DNA of 64,000 bases from Wohlfahrtiimonas larvae_A (GCA_040394195.1 JBEBSR010000005.1:1-64000); one strand, 5' to 3'. Positions 26,350-35,722 are shown, numbered from the stretch's first letter. A program made the numbers and translations. The notes: generated by a model from the sequence alone, not told the origin.

Positions 26350-27276
26350 TTATTGCACATTGCTTTTATCAATGACAATTAAATCTTGGTAGAAACGCTC
26401 AGGCACTTCTTCTTTTTTGATGCGTTTAACTGCAAACTCTAAGCCTTTTGCTGCTTGTGCGCCTGGGCCTTGATCAATTGTATTCAGCATTTTACCTTCT
26501 TTGATGTATTGCAATGCTAATGGTAATGCATCATAGCCAGAAACCAATACTTTACCTTCTAAGCCAGCATTTTCGATTGCTGTAATTGCGCCGATCGCCA
26601 TATTGTCATTCGCTGCAAATACACCAACAACATCAGGATTCGCAGTTAGAATATTTGTCATCACATTCAATGCTTGTTCTGTTTCCCAGTTAGCTGTTTG
26701 TGATGCTACAACAGTAATTTCAGGTGCTTCAGAGAAAGCTTTCATCGCGCCTGCTTTACGTTGCTCGCCATTATCAACGCCTGGGATACCTTCTAGAATG
26801 ACAACTTTACCTTTGCCACCTAATTCATCCACTAAGCGTTTTGCTGATTTATAGCCACCTTCAAAGTTATTCACGCCAACATAGTAATAAGTTAAACCAG
26901 CTGCTTTTGCTGCATCTTTATCTAACTCTACGTCTAGATCAATGATTGGAATTCCCGCTTTTTCAGAATCGCTGAATACAGAAACGAAAGCATGGGAATC
27001 GTTTGGTGTCACAATGATTGCATCAACTTTAGAAGCAATCATATTTTCGACCAATGAAACTAATTGTTCAGTGGAGTCTTCTTTTTCTGCAACTTGTACA
27101 ATGAGATCGATATTTTGTTCTTTTGCAGCTTTATCTGCACCTTCTTTCATGGCAATGAAATATTCATTGCTGAGGGTTTTCATAATGAGTGCGATTTTGG
27201 GTTTATCTGCTTGACCGAAAGCCATAACACTGAGTACAGTGATTGTTGCTAATAATGATTGTAATAGACGTTTCAT
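26350..27276 (-). CDS. Ribose-type ABC transporter substrate-binding protein (RbsB-like)
   Basis: This 308-residue exported sugar-binding protein belongs to the Peripla_BP_4 family. A signal peptide (LLATITVLSVMAFG) precedes KPKIALIMKTLSNEYF, the usual first strand. VDAIIVTPNDSHAF, GIPIIDLDVEL, GVFAANDNMAIGAI and LVSGYDALPLALQYI are the conserved hinge and sugar-pocket blocks of RbsB-like proteins. It is divergent from the ATPase gene at 27420, with a 143-bp shared control region and its own terminator. Separate transcription of the binding protein allows excess over the membrane complex. Ribose is the likeliest ligand given the adjacent nucleoside hydrolase. Confidence 0.88.
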   Translation of the reverse strand: MKRLLQSLLATITVLSVMAFGQADKPKIALIMKTLSNEYFIAMKEGADKAAKEQNIDLIVQVAEKEDSTEQLVSLVENMIASKVDAIIVTPNDSHAFVSVFSDSEKAGIPIIDLDVELDKDAAKAAGLTYYYVGVNNFEGGYKSAKRLVDELGGKGKVVILEGIPGVDNGEQRKAGAMKAFSEAPEITVVASQTANWETEQALNVMTNILTANPDVVGVFAANDNMAIGAITAIENAGLEGKVLVSGYDALPLALQYIKEGKMLNTIDQGPGAQAAKGLEFAVKRIKKEEVPERFYQDLIVIDKSNVQ

Positions 27277-27419
27277 ACTGATTTACCTCTGATTAATTGA
27301 TATAGTAAAAATAGAGAAATCACAACAAAGCTTGATTATTATGTAGTAAAATTGTTAAGCAAGCAAATCTATACAGCAGTTGAAATTTTCATTAACTATT
27401 TAATTAAAAGAATAATGAT

Positions 27420-28913
27420 ATGAATGAAATAGATAGAAGAATTGTTTTCGAGATGCATGAAGTCACAAAGGCTTTTAATCAAGTGGAAGTCCTAAAAGGC
27501 GTAGATTTTACATTACATGCTGGTGAAGTTCACTGCTTGGTGGGTGAAAATGGCGCAGGTAAATCAACACTCTGTAAAATAATTGCAGGTGTTTACCCAG
27601 CCAATAGTGGTTCAATGACGTTGTTTGGGCAAGATTACAAACCTGCTACAGTGAAAGAAGCACAACAAAAAGGTATTGGCTTTATTCATCAAGAATTATT
27701 ATTAGTTTCTGAGCTGACAGTTTTAGAAAATATATTTCTTGGCAGTGAAAAGCACAATGCATTTGGTCAGATGAAATGGAAAGAGATGTATGATCGTTCC
27801 AAGAAAGTGATCGATGAGTTGGAGCTCGACATTTCCCCAAATGCTAAAGTTAGTTCATTATCCATCGCACAGCAACAAATGGTGGAAATCGCCAAAGCTA
27901 TTTTACATGATTATAAAATCATCATTTTTGATGAGCCAACGGCATCTATATCCCGTAAAAATACTGAAACGCTCTTTAGAATCATTCATCAATTGAAAGC
28001 AAAAGGCGTTGGTATGGTTTATATTTCCCATCGATTAGAAGAATTCAATCATATTGCTGATCGAGTTACTGTTTTACGCGATGGCGTTCGCACAGGCACT
28101 ATGCTTTATAAAGATACCAATAATAATGAAATCATTAAATTAATGGTTGGGCGGGAGATCAAAGCATCCAATGAAGAAGATTATACGGATTATAGTCATA
28201 TTAAACTCAGCGTGAAAAACCTCGAAAATCCTCATGTACAAAAATTATCGTTTGATGTGCATGCAGGTGAAATTTTAGGCTTTGCAGGCTTAGTAGGATC
28301 AGGTCGAACAGAAATTCTTCGTGCAATGTTTGGTGCAGATGAAAGCAGTGGTGAAATTTATATTGATAGCGTTCATAAACATATTCGTTCACCGAAAGAT
28401 GCTGTAGATTCTGGCATTGGTTTACTGACAGAAGATCGAAAAGGGCAAGGCTTGGTGCTCGGTACAAGTATTCGCAAAAATGTGACTTTGCCGATATTGC
28501 ATAGATTATGGAACGGTTTATTCATTGATCAAAAGAAAGAAAAAGCGTGTGTTCAAAAGAATTTAGAAAAACTTCGCATTGTGGCAAGTAGCCAAGAGCA
28601 AACTGCAGGAACATTATCAGGTGGGAATCAGCAGAAAGTAGTATTAGCACGTTGGTTAGAAAGTGGTGTGAAAATTCTATTTTTTGATGAGCCAACACGC
28701 GGTATTGATGTCGGTGCAAAAGCTGAAATTTATGACTTAATGCGTGAATTTACAAAAGAAGGTGGCACAGTTGTGATGGTTTCATCAGATTTGCCTGAAC
28801 TCTTATTATTATCCAATCGTATTATGGTGATGCGACAAGGAAAAATGGTAGGAGAAGTTTCACGAAAAGATGCGACAGAGGAAAAATTGATGCACTTAAT
28901 GGTGGGCGTATAA
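27420..28913 (+). CDS. Ribose-type sugar ABC transporter ATPase (RbsA-like, two NBDs)
   Basis: This 497-residue tandem ATPase belongs to the monosaccharide (CUT2) importer family. The first domain has GENGAGKST near residue 43, SIAQQQMVEIAKA and IIFDEPTAS. The second has the degenerate Walker A GLVGSGRTE expected in RbsA, LTEDRKGQGLVLG, LSGGNQQKVVLARWL and LFFDEPTRGIDVGAKAEIY. It pairs with the permease gene 59 bp downstream; the spacer holds four copies of an 8-bp repeat. Domain layout and length (about 500) are normal. Confidence 0.92.
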   Translation: MNEIDRRIVFEMHEVTKAFNQVEVLKGVDFTLHAGEVHCLVGENGAGKSTLCKIIAGVYPANSGSMTLFGQDYKPATVKEAQQKGIGFIHQELLLVSELTVLENIFLGSEKHNAFGQMKWKEMYDRSKKVIDELELDISPNAKVSSLSIAQQQMVEIAKAILHDYKIIIFDEPTASISRKNTETLFRIIHQLKAKGVGMVYISHRLEEFNHIADRVTVLRDGVRTGTMLYKDTNNNEIIKLMVGREIKASNEEDYTDYSHIKLSVKNLENPHVQKLSFDVHAGEILGFAGLVGSGRTEILRAMFGADESSGEIYIDSVHKHIRSPKDAVDSGIGLLTEDRKGQGLVLGTSIRKNVTLPILHRLWNGLFIDQKKEKACVQKNLEKLRIVASSQEQTAGTLSGGNQQKVVLARWLESGVKILFFDEPTRGIDVGAKAEIYDLMREFTKEGGTVVMVSSDLPELLLLSNRIMVMRQGKMVGEVSRKDATEEKLMHLMVGV

Positions 28914-28926
28914 ATCCATTAATCTC

Positions 28927-28958
28927 AAAATATTAAAATATTAAAATATTAAAATATT
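28927..28958 (+). repeat. Four tandem copies of AAAATATT
   Basis: An exact 8-bp unit is repeated four times between the RbsA-like and RbsC-like genes, directly upstream of the AGGTGA ribosome site. The unit is partly self-complementary (AATATT). Such short tandem repeats can change copy number by slippage; here that would alter the spacer, not a reading frame. Confidence 0.9.
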
Positions 28959-28972
28959 TAGGTGACATAATT

Positions 28973-30013
28973 ATGCAAAAACTAACAAAATCATCTGCAC
29001 TTGCCATTATATCCAATCTCGGGATTGGCCTTGTTTTAGTTGGGCTTGTGATTGGTATGAGTTTCGCTTCGCCTGTATTCTTAAAAACGAATAATATCGT
29101 GAATATTCTCCTGCAAGTGGCGACAATTTCCATCATCGCAACAGGAATGACTTATGTCATTTTAACTGGTGGGATCGATTTATCAGTAGGATCAATCGTT
29201 GCATTGAGCGCTGTGTGTTTAGGTACATTCATTCATGCAGGGATGAAATGGATTGGTCAAGATCCCTCGCAATTCATGGTGCTTCTGGTTGTGGCTCTGT
29301 CCATTATTGGAGCGATTTTAGTAGGCACGATATGTGGCTTAATCAATGGCTTTGTAATTGTCTGTATGAAGGTTCCACCTTTCATTGCAACGTTGGGTAT
29401 GATGGGGATTGCACGTGGTTTAGCTTTAACTATTGCAGGTGGTAAAACGCTTTATAGTTTCCCACAATCATTACGTTATTTGGGTAATGGTAAAATTCCT
29501 GTGACAGAAAGTTTCAGTTTGCCTGTGCCTGTTATTATCGCTTTTGCAGTTGTGATGGTGAGTTATTATGTATTAACTCAAACGAGATTCGGTCGACAGA
29601 TTTATGCATTGGGTGGCAATCGTGAAGCAGTGCGTTTATCAGGTATTAATGTTTCTTGGTTAGAAATTCGTGCATATATTATTAATGGTGGCTTAGCTGC
29701 ATTAGGTGCAGTGATTTTAGTAGGGCGCTTGAATGCCGCGCAACCAATCGCAGGCGATGGTTATGAATTGGATGCCATTGCTGCAACTGTAATTGGCGGA
29801 ACAAGTTTAGTGGGCGGTGTTGGTTCTGTGATTGGCACAGCAATTGGTGCATTGATCATGGGCGTTTTACAAAATGGTTTAACATTGCTCAACGTAGCAT
29901 CTTACTCACAAAGATTGATTATTGGTGTTGTGATTATTCTTGCGGTTTTCTTAGATCAAGTACGCCGAGGCCAGGTTTCTTTTACATTCATTACACGTTG
30001 GTTTAAGCGATAA
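28973..30013 (+). CDS. Ribose-type sugar ABC transporter permease (RbsC-like)
   Basis: This 346-residue inner-membrane permease of the BPD_transp_2 family has about eight to ten helices. ILTGGIDLSVGSIVALS near residue 65 is the family hallmark; PPFIATLGMMGIARGLAL and GRQIYALGGNREAVRLSGI follow, with AAQPIAGDGYELDAIAATVIGG near 260 as the second conserved stretch. It works with the RbsA-like ATPase upstream and the divergent RbsB-like binding protein. No ribokinase, ribose pyranase or RbsR regulator is present in the window. Confidence 0.92.
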   Translation: MQKLTKSSALAIISNLGIGLVLVGLVIGMSFASPVFLKTNNIVNILLQVATISIIATGMTYVILTGGIDLSVGSIVALSAVCLGTFIHAGMKWIGQDPSQFMVLLVVALSIIGAILVGTICGLINGFVIVCMKVPPFIATLGMMGIARGLALTIAGGKTLYSFPQSLRYLGNGKIPVTESFSLPVPVIIAFAVVMVSYYVLTQTRFGRQIYALGGNREAVRLSGINVSWLEIRAYIINGGLAALGAVILVGRLNAAQPIAGDGYELDAIAATVIGGTSLVGGVGSVIGTAIGALIMGVLQNGLTLLNVASYSQRLIIGVVIILAVFLDQVRRGQVSFTFITRWFKR

Positions 30014-30030
30014 TAATTCCAGGAGATGAT

Positions 30031-31128
30031 ATGAAATCTACAAAAATATTATTAACCACAGCAGTGTTGGCAACTTCTATGACGATGACGATGGCAAAAG
30101 AGAAAGTAATTCTAGATACAGATATGGTGGAACTATTTGATGATGGCTTAGCCATGATCATGCTCGCGAATTCCGATAAAGTAGATCTTCTCGGTGTAAC
30201 AACAGTTTCGGGCAATACTTGGTCACGCGAAGGTACAGCGTACGCCATTAAGCAATTGGAACTAATTGATCGTATGGATATTCCTGTTGTTGAGGGAATT
30301 CGTTATCCTTTACGTGCAAGTCGTCATGAAGGTATTAAATTAGAGCAGCAAATGTTTGGCATTGGGCCTTCAAATTATTTAGGTTCGTTGGGCTATGATG
30401 AACGATCAACAGGCGAACCTAAATCTTGGGATGCTTTTTATAAAAAGATCTATCTTGAACCACCAAAAATGAAGCCAATTGAACGAGATGCGGTTGATTT
30501 TATTATTGACACGATTCGTCAAAACCCGAATGAGGTCACAATTGCAGCAATTGGGCCGTGCACTAATGTTGCGATGGCAATTCGAAAAGATCCTGACATT
30601 ATCCCATTAGTTAAGCGCATTATTTATATGGGTGGTGCTTTCGAAGTACCTGGTAATACATCACCAGCGGCTGAATTCAATTGGTGGTTTGATCCTGAAG
30701 CTGCAAAAATGTGTGTAAGAGCACCGTTTAAAGAGCAAATAGTTGTAGGGTTGGATGTTACAGATAAAGTATTTGTAACGAAAGATCGTTATGAAAAGAT
30801 GAAAGCATTACCACGTTTATATCCTGCATTAAAAGATATGTTTTTAACAAGTTGGTATGAGCGTAAGTTTAAAGATCCTAAGGCAACGTCATATGTTTGG
30901 GATTTATTAGTTTCAGCGATTATCATTGACCCATCAATCATTACAGAATCCAAAAATCAGTGGATTGATGTGAATACTGAATATACGCAGGATTATGGTA
31001 GAAGTTTAGCTTATACAATTCAAGGTCCATTGGGCACAAAGATCGCAAAAGTTGTTCATACCATTAATGAAGATAAATTCTGGGATTTAACGTTTGATTT
31101 GATTCAACAACCAGTTGTGAAGAAATAA
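30031..31128 (+). CDS. Exported nucleoside hydrolase (IUNH family)
   Basis: This 365-residue protein has a clear signal peptide ending near residue 22 (TMTMA), so it acts in the periplasm or outside. The hydrolase family marks are the N-terminal VILDTDMVELFDDG, in which the DTD and DD metal ligands of DTDPGxDD are spaced two residues further apart, AAIGPCTNVAMAI, RIIYMGGAF and AEFNWWFDPEAA. It follows the RbsC-like gene by 17 bp. Cleavage of nucleosides to base and ribose outside the membrane would feed the adjacent ribose-type importer. Substrate preference cannot be read from sequence. Confidence 0.86.
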   Translation: MKSTKILLTTAVLATSMTMTMAKEKVILDTDMVELFDDGLAMIMLANSDKVDLLGVTTVSGNTWSREGTAYAIKQLELIDRMDIPVVEGIRYPLRASRHEGIKLEQQMFGIGPSNYLGSLGYDERSTGEPKSWDAFYKKIYLEPPKMKPIERDAVDFIIDTIRQNPNEVTIAAIGPCTNVAMAIRKDPDIIPLVKRIIYMGGAFEVPGNTSPAAEFNWWFDPEAAKMCVRAPFKEQIVVGLDVTDKVFVTKDRYEKMKALPRLYPALKDMFLTSWYERKFKDPKATSYVWDLLVSAIIIDPSIITESKNQWIDVNTEYTQDYGRSLAYTIQGPLGTKIAKVVHTINEDKFWDLTFDLIQQPVVKK

Positions 31129-31136
31129 TGGAAAGT

Positions 31137-31180
31137 AAATCTAAGCATTATCCCGAAAAATGATGCTTAGATTTATAAAA
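31137..31180. terminator. Hairpin between convergent nucleoside hydrolase and ABC genes
   Basis: AAATCTAAGCAT and ATGCTTAGATTT form a perfect 12-bp stem around a 14-nt loop, followed by ATAAAATTATTT. It lies between convergent genes and probably terminates the ribose/nucleoside operon; the T-run is broken, so efficiency is uncertain. Confidence 0.65.
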
Positions 31181-31184
31181 TTAT

Positions 31185-31985
31185 TTAACCCAGCAACAAG
31201 GCATCATCACTCACTTTGGTGCCTTTTTTATGTTCAAACAATTCTAGCAAATCAGAAATGCTCAAATTCTCACGAACTTCACCTGAAACATCCAGCATGA
31301 TTTCCCCTTGATGGAGCATGATGGTTCTTGTGCCATACGTTAAAGCTTGTTGCATTGAGTGTGTTACCATCAATGTTGTGAGCTTATTTTGGCGTACAAT
31401 TTTATCCGTCAACTGTAAAACGAAAGATGCCGTTTTAGGATCAAGTGCAGCGGTATGTTCATCCAATAATAAAATTTTAGAAGGTTGCAGGGAAGACATT
31501 AATAAGCTAATGGCTTGGCGTTGTCCGCCTGATAATAAGCCCATACTATCGCCTAATCGGTTTTCTAAGCCTAAATTCAATGTTGCTAAATGTTCACGAA
31601 AGATTTTTCTGCGCTCTTCTGTAATTGCTGAACCTAATCCTAAACCTGATTCATCATTTCTACCATAAGCAAGTGCCATATTTTCCTCAATGGTTAATGC
31701 TTCGCAAGTGCCTACCATTGGATCTTGGAAAACACGCGCCACCATATTTGCACGCTTAGAAACTGAATGGTTCGTCACATCAATATCATTGATTTTGATC
31801 GTGCCTTCTGTCACAGGAATATCACCACTGATTACATTCAATAACGTAGATTTACCTGCACCATTACTACCAATCACTGTCACAAATTCACCTTCACGAA
31901 TCGTTAAGCTGATCTTTCTAATGGCGATGTTTTCCAAAGGAGTATGCTCATTAAAAATGACACGAATATCTTTTAATTGCATCAT
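31185..31985 (-). CDS. ABC transporter ATPase of a TrpXYZ/DUF534-type importer
   Basis: This 266-residue ATPase has Walker A GSNGAGKST near residue 38, LLSGGQRQAISLLMSSL near 150, and ILLLDEHTAALDP in place of the usual DEPTAALDP. The His substitution in Walker B (DEH) is common in this importer family. The start overlaps the upstream permease stop by four bases (ATGA). The genes downstream of 33900 on the minus strand run binding protein, permease, ATPase, as in the putative tryptophan/tyrosine importers. The natural substrate is not established for most members. Confidence 0.87.
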   Translation of the reverse strand: MMQLKDIRVIFNEHTPLENIAIRKISLTIREGEFVTVIGSNGAGKSTLLNVISGDIPVTEGTIKINDIDVTNHSVSKRANMVARVFQDPMVGTCEALTIEENMALAYGRNDESGLGLGSAITEERRKIFREHLATLNLGLENRLGDSMGLLSGGQRQAISLLMSSLQPSKILLLDEHTAALDPKTASFVLQLTDKIVRQNKLTTLMVTHSMQQALTYGTRTIMLHQGEIMLDVSGEVRENLSISDLLELFEHKKGTKVSDDALLLG

Positions 31986-32893
31986 GATGGTTTTCTCCTT
32001 CTCATTCTTTTAAATTTTGTTTTGATTTGTGGCAATACCAAGGCAATTACGACTAAAACGGCTGTGATTAAGTTTAAATCTTGTGCACCAATGCCGATTT
32101 TATTCAATGGTCCGCTATGAAGTGCTAATGCGATGAATAAGCGATATAAGATTGCACCTACAATCACGGAAAGGGTAATCCAGAAGATTTTTCTTGAAGT
32201 GATCAGCGTTTCACCAATGATCACAGCGGCTAAGCCAATCACGATTGTGCCAATGCCAATGGAAATATCCGCACCGCCTTGTGTTTGCACATATAAAGCA
32301 CCGCCCAAAGCAATCAAAGCATTTGATAGCATCATGCCCAAATAAGTCATCACATTAGTATTAATGCCTTGTGCGCGGGACATTCGAGGATTAGCGCCCG
32401 TTGCACGGAGTGATAAACCAGTTTGGCTTTTAAAGAAACGATCTAATAACAGCTTAATTGCAATCACAAATAGGAAAATGATCAAAGGTTTTACCCAAAA
32501 TTGATTGCTGTAATCTTCTGCAATGAATGGGCTGAAAATCGTTGGGTCCCAAATGATAGGCACGTTAGGCGCGCCCATAATTCGTAGGTTCACAGAATAA
32601 AGCGCGATCATTACCAATATACTTGCCAATAATTGCATGATTCTTAATGAAACATTGAGCCAAGCTGTGACAAAACCTGCCATTGCACCGCCTAATGTGC
32701 CAAGCAATGTTGCGAGCCAAGGATTCATACCAGAAACGATACAAATGGCACAAATTGCACCGCCTAAAGGGAAACTGCCATCGGCGGTTAAGTCAGGGAA
32801 GTTTAAGATACGAAATGAAATTAAGACGCCAAGGGCAACCAATCCGTAGATCAGTCCAACTTCCAAGGCGCCAAATAAAGAAATTAAAGACAT
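31982..32893 (-). CDS. ABC transporter permease of a TrpXYZ/DUF534-type importer
   Basis: This 303-residue membrane permease of the BPD_transp_2 class, distantly related to branched-chain amino-acid permeases, has about eight or nine helices. RILNFPDLTADGSFPLGGAI near residue 30 is characteristic of this importer type; LRATGANPRMSRAQGINTN near 180 forms the cytoplasmic coupling loop. It lies 17 bp after the binding protein gene and overlaps the ATPase gene. The C-terminus is very basic (KFKRMRRRKPS). Confidence 0.87.
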   Translation of the reverse strand: MSLISLFGALEVGLIYGLVALGVLISFRILNFPDLTADGSFPLGGAICAICIVSGMNPWLATLLGTLGGAMAGFVTAWLNVSLRIMQLLASILVMIALYSVNLRIMGAPNVPIIWDPTIFSPFIAEDYSNQFWVKPLIIFLFVIAIKLLLDRFFKSQTGLSLRATGANPRMSRAQGINTNVMTYLGMMLSNALIALGGALYVQTQGGADISIGIGTIVIGLAAVIIGETLITSRKIFWITLSVIVGAILYRLFIALALHSGPLNKIGIGAQDLNLITAVLVVIALVLPQIKTKFKRMRRRKPS

Positions 32894-32910
32894 TGATGCT
32901 CCAGAAAAAT

Positions 32911-33882
32911 TTACTCAATAACCTTCGTTGCCGAATCAATCATAGATTGTGGCAATGTTGCGCCTTGTTGTTTTGCTGCTTTTAAGTTGACATACAACTG
33001 TGTTTTTTGCGGTTTTTCAGAAGGAATATCACCTGCTTTTTCACCTTCTAAAATGCGCACAACTAATTTACCTGTTTGTCTGCCCATGCCGTAATAATCA
33101 CCACCTAAGGCTGCAACTGCACCACGTTCAGCTGATGAAGTATCCGATGCGATCAATGGAATTTTAGTTTGCACAGCAGCTTGATACATGGATTCATAAG
33201 CAGAAACCACATTGTTATCTGTACTTGTATAAATCACATCCACACGACCTTGCAAGCTTTTCACAGCCGTTGAAATGTCTGTGGTGCGTTGTGCGGGGGC
33301 TGCCACAACTTTAATGCCGTCTTTGTCTAAAACTTCTTGAAGCTCTTTCAACACAATCGTTGAGTTTACTTCGCCAGGGCTATAAACGAAGCCGACATTT
33401 TTCACAGTTGGCACAATTGCTTTGATCAATTCCACTTGTGGTTCTAAAGGTAAATGATCCGAAACGCCAGTCACATTACCGCCTGTTGCTTCCCAGCTTC
33501 TCACTAAGTTAGCAGCCACAGGATCTGTCACCGCGGTATAAACGATTGGCACAGTTCTTGTAGATGCAATCAATGCTTGTGCGCTTGGTGTGCCGATTCC
33601 TACGATTACATCAGGATTATCACCTGCATATTTTTTAGCAATTTGCGCAGCAGTTGCTGTATTGCCTTGTGCGCTTTGGAATTCTACTGTTAAGTTTTGA
33701 CCTTCCACATAGCCTGCATCTTTTAGTTCATCAATCACACCTTGGCGCGCTTGATCCAATGCAGGATGCTCAACAATCGCAGTGATTGCCACGCGCTTGT
33801 TAGCTTTTTCTGCCAAGGATAATGTGCCCACTGAAAATGGCATCAAAACTGACAATAGCAATAAAATTTTACTTGTTCTCAT
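32911..33882 (-). CDS. DUF534-family ABC substrate-binding protein
   Basis: This 323-residue exported binding protein of the family annotated as putative tryptophan/tyrosine importers (TrpX-like) has a signal peptide with core ILLLLSVLMPFSVGTLSLA. Conserved blocks are VAITAIVEHPALDQARQG, NPDVIVGIGTPSAQALI, VPIVYTAVTDPVAANLV, TGVSDHLPLEPQ and VNLKAAKQQGATLPQS near the end. The ATG at 33882 has GGAGGAAG ideally placed; a TTG at 33898-33900 is the only upstream alternative. The ligand may be an aromatic amino acid, by family annotation only. Confidence 0.85.
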   Translation of the reverse strand: MRTSKILLLLSVLMPFSVGTLSLAEKANKRVAITAIVEHPALDQARQGVIDELKDAGYVEGQNLTVEFQSAQGNTATAAQIAKKYAGDNPDVIVGIGTPSAQALIASTRTVPIVYTAVTDPVAANLVRSWEATGGNVTGVSDHLPLEPQVELIKAIVPTVKNVGFVYSPGEVNSTIVLKELQEVLDKDGIKVVAAPAQRTTDISTAVKSLQGRVDVIYTSTDNNVVSAYESMYQAAVQTKIPLIASDTSSAERGAVAALGGDYYGMGRQTGKLVVRILEGEKAGDIPSEKPQKTQLYVNLKAAKQQGATLPQSMIDSATKVIE

Positions 33883-34007
33883 AAACCTTCTTCCTCCCAA
33901 TTTTAGTAATTTTGCTTACTTTCTGAACATATCACAAAAGCAATAGATTGAGAATATGGGCGAGAAGAAGTTGTTTGTTTGAGGTTATCAAATGAAATTA
34001 ATAATAT

Positions 34008-34877
34008 TTATTCTATATAGGGAAATAGTTCATCGACGATGAAGGGAAGGAATTCTTCTTCATTATTAGACATTATTTCACCAGACAAATGGCCTTTAAA
34101 TCCAAATTGGAAATCTTGTGAAGTTTCAGCAAAGTAGGGCATGTGTTTTAATTTTGTTGAAATATCTTCTTTAAGAGATGGTTCTAAAAGGCTTAGTAGA
34201 TCCTGATATTGATCAGGCGAAAGATCAATTGACATTAAGCATTTCCGATCACCTCCTACAGTAGTGGAAACTGTATATAAATTATCATTAACCTTTGCAA
34301 TAAATTTGGAGTTTATTGATGTTGCAATATATTCTAGATCATAATTGTATCCACTTAGTTTTAACATGACTAGACCAAAATCTAAATCATAGTCAATAAG
34401 ATCAGGTGTAGCTTTAATATCAGGATTTAAAATTCTATTTAATGTATTCCAGTGTTTATTAATATCTTTTAAATCAAACAATAATATTGGTTTAGCTTTG
34501 CTAATATCATAAAGTGCAAACTGTTTTCCGTTACATAATGCGTATAGTTTTGCTCTTATTTCAGGGTGAATCGCATAACTATATGCCTGTTCAACATGAC
34601 AGCTTTTTGAAATATCTTCTGATGGTGATTTGGCATCTAATATCCAATAAGGCTGTTGGCCTGAAAGAAAAGTATAATCAGGGATAATATTAATTTTATT
34701 CTTTTTCGATCCTATTGAGACAAAAGGATGCAGTAAAGCTTTGCTACGGACAATTCGGTTATCTCCAGATGCTGAGTAGCCTAAAGATTTAATTATTGGA
34801 AGAATCAATTCCTCACGAACTGAATCTTCTTTAAAATCACGATCTAACAGAAGATCAAAATCAAAATCTGTAAACAT
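34008..34877 (-). CDS. Stand-alone HsdR N-terminal-like (PD-(D/E)XK) protein
   Basis: This 289-residue protein begins like the nuclease module of type I restriction subunits. A charged first helix (EDSVREELILPIIKSLGY) is followed by IIPDYTF and YWILDAKSP, placing D67, D81 and K83 in a PD-(X13)-DXK arrangement. No helicase motifs or specificity/methylase genes are nearby. The C-terminal 150 residues are not recognised. It is flanked by an importer operon and an esterase gene, and its codons look even more AT-rich than those of its neighbours, which suggests recent acquisition. It may be a defence remnant, an orphan nuclease or a partner of an unlinked system. Confidence 0.65.
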   Translation of the reverse strand: MFTDFDFDLLLDRDFKEDSVREELILPIIKSLGYSASGDNRIVRSKALLHPFVSIGSKKNKINIIPDYTFLSGQQPYWILDAKSPSEDISKSCHVEQAYSYAIHPEIRAKLYALCNGKQFALYDISKAKPILLFDLKDINKHWNTLNRILNPDIKATPDLIDYDLDFGLVMLKLSGYNYDLEYIATSINSKFIAKVNDNLYTVSTTVGGDRKCLMSIDLSPDQYQDLLSLLEPSLKEDISTKLKHMPYFAETSQDFQFGFKGHLSGEIMSNNEEEFLPFIVDELFPYIE

Positions 34878-34945
34878 AGATATCCTTATTTTAAAATTTA
34901 TATTTGATATAAGCTGTTAATTGTATCACTTAGAAAATTTACAGA

Positions 34946-35722
34946 TTAATGATTATGCTCATCTAAAAACGTGTGGATTGTGCGGAGCACAGCATCCGTT
35001 TTTTGGGCATGAACCCAATGACCAGCGCCAGCGATCACTTTTGCAGTAGCGTTAGGGAATTGCGCTGTGATCAATGCTTGATCTTCTTTGCGAACATAGC
35101 CAGATTCACCGCCAATGATGAATAATGTTGGCTTTGTGAAAGTTGGGATATCTTGCCAACCAATGATCTCTAAATAACGATCTTGCAAGGTTGCTACATT
35201 AAATTTCCAAGTACCTTGCTTGAATGATTTCAATAAGAATTGAATTACAAATTCTTCATCCAAAATCGTGCGCATTAACTCAGCCGCTTCTTTGCGATCT
35301 GTAATTTTAGCATCGTTCACAGCATTTAAGGCTGCAAAGATTTCAGTATGACGATGAACATTATAAGCCACAGGCGCAACATCAATCACAATGAGATTTT
35401 TGATTTTTTCAGAGATATATTCTGTGACTTTCATTGCAATTTTACCGCCCATAGAATGACCGATAATTGTGACTTCAGGAATATTCAGATCATCGAGTAG
35501 GGTAACGATATCTTGCGCCATTGCAGAATAATTCATTTCATCGGAATGGAAAGAATCACCATGATTACGTGCATCCACTTGGATGGTTGTGTAATCCGTC
35601 AAACCGCGTGCGATCATACCGAGGTTATTCATATCGCCAAATAAGCCATGAATCAACAAAATCGGTGTTGCATGAAGCTCGGTTTCAGGTTGGGTGATTT
35701 TATAGTTTAATAATGTTGCCAT
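34946..35722 (-). CDS. ybfF: Alpha/beta-hydrolase esterase (YbfF-like)
   Basis: This 258-residue alpha/beta hydrolase has an oxyanion-side HGLFGDMNNLG near residue 25, DARNHGDS near 52, and the nucleophile elbow GHSMGGK with Ser near residue 92. The acid is in the GGESGYV region and the catalytic His is in GAGHWVHAQK near 237. This pattern and length match E. coli YbfF, an esterase acting on short acyl substrates and possibly acyl-CoA. It is apparently monocistronic and unrelated to its neighbours. Confidence 0.87.
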   Translation of the reverse strand: MATLLNYKITQPETELHATPILLIHGLFGDMNNLGMIARGLTDYTTIQVDARNHGDSFHSDEMNYSAMAQDIVTLLDDLNIPEVTIIGHSMGGKIAMKVTEYISEKIKNLIVIDVAPVAYNVHRHTEIFAALNAVNDAKITDRKEAAELMRTILDEEFVIQFLLKSFKQGTWKFNVATLQDRYLEIIGWQDIPTFTKPTLFIIGGESGYVRKEDQALITAQFPNATAKVIAGAGHWVHAQKTDAVLRTIHTFLDEHNH

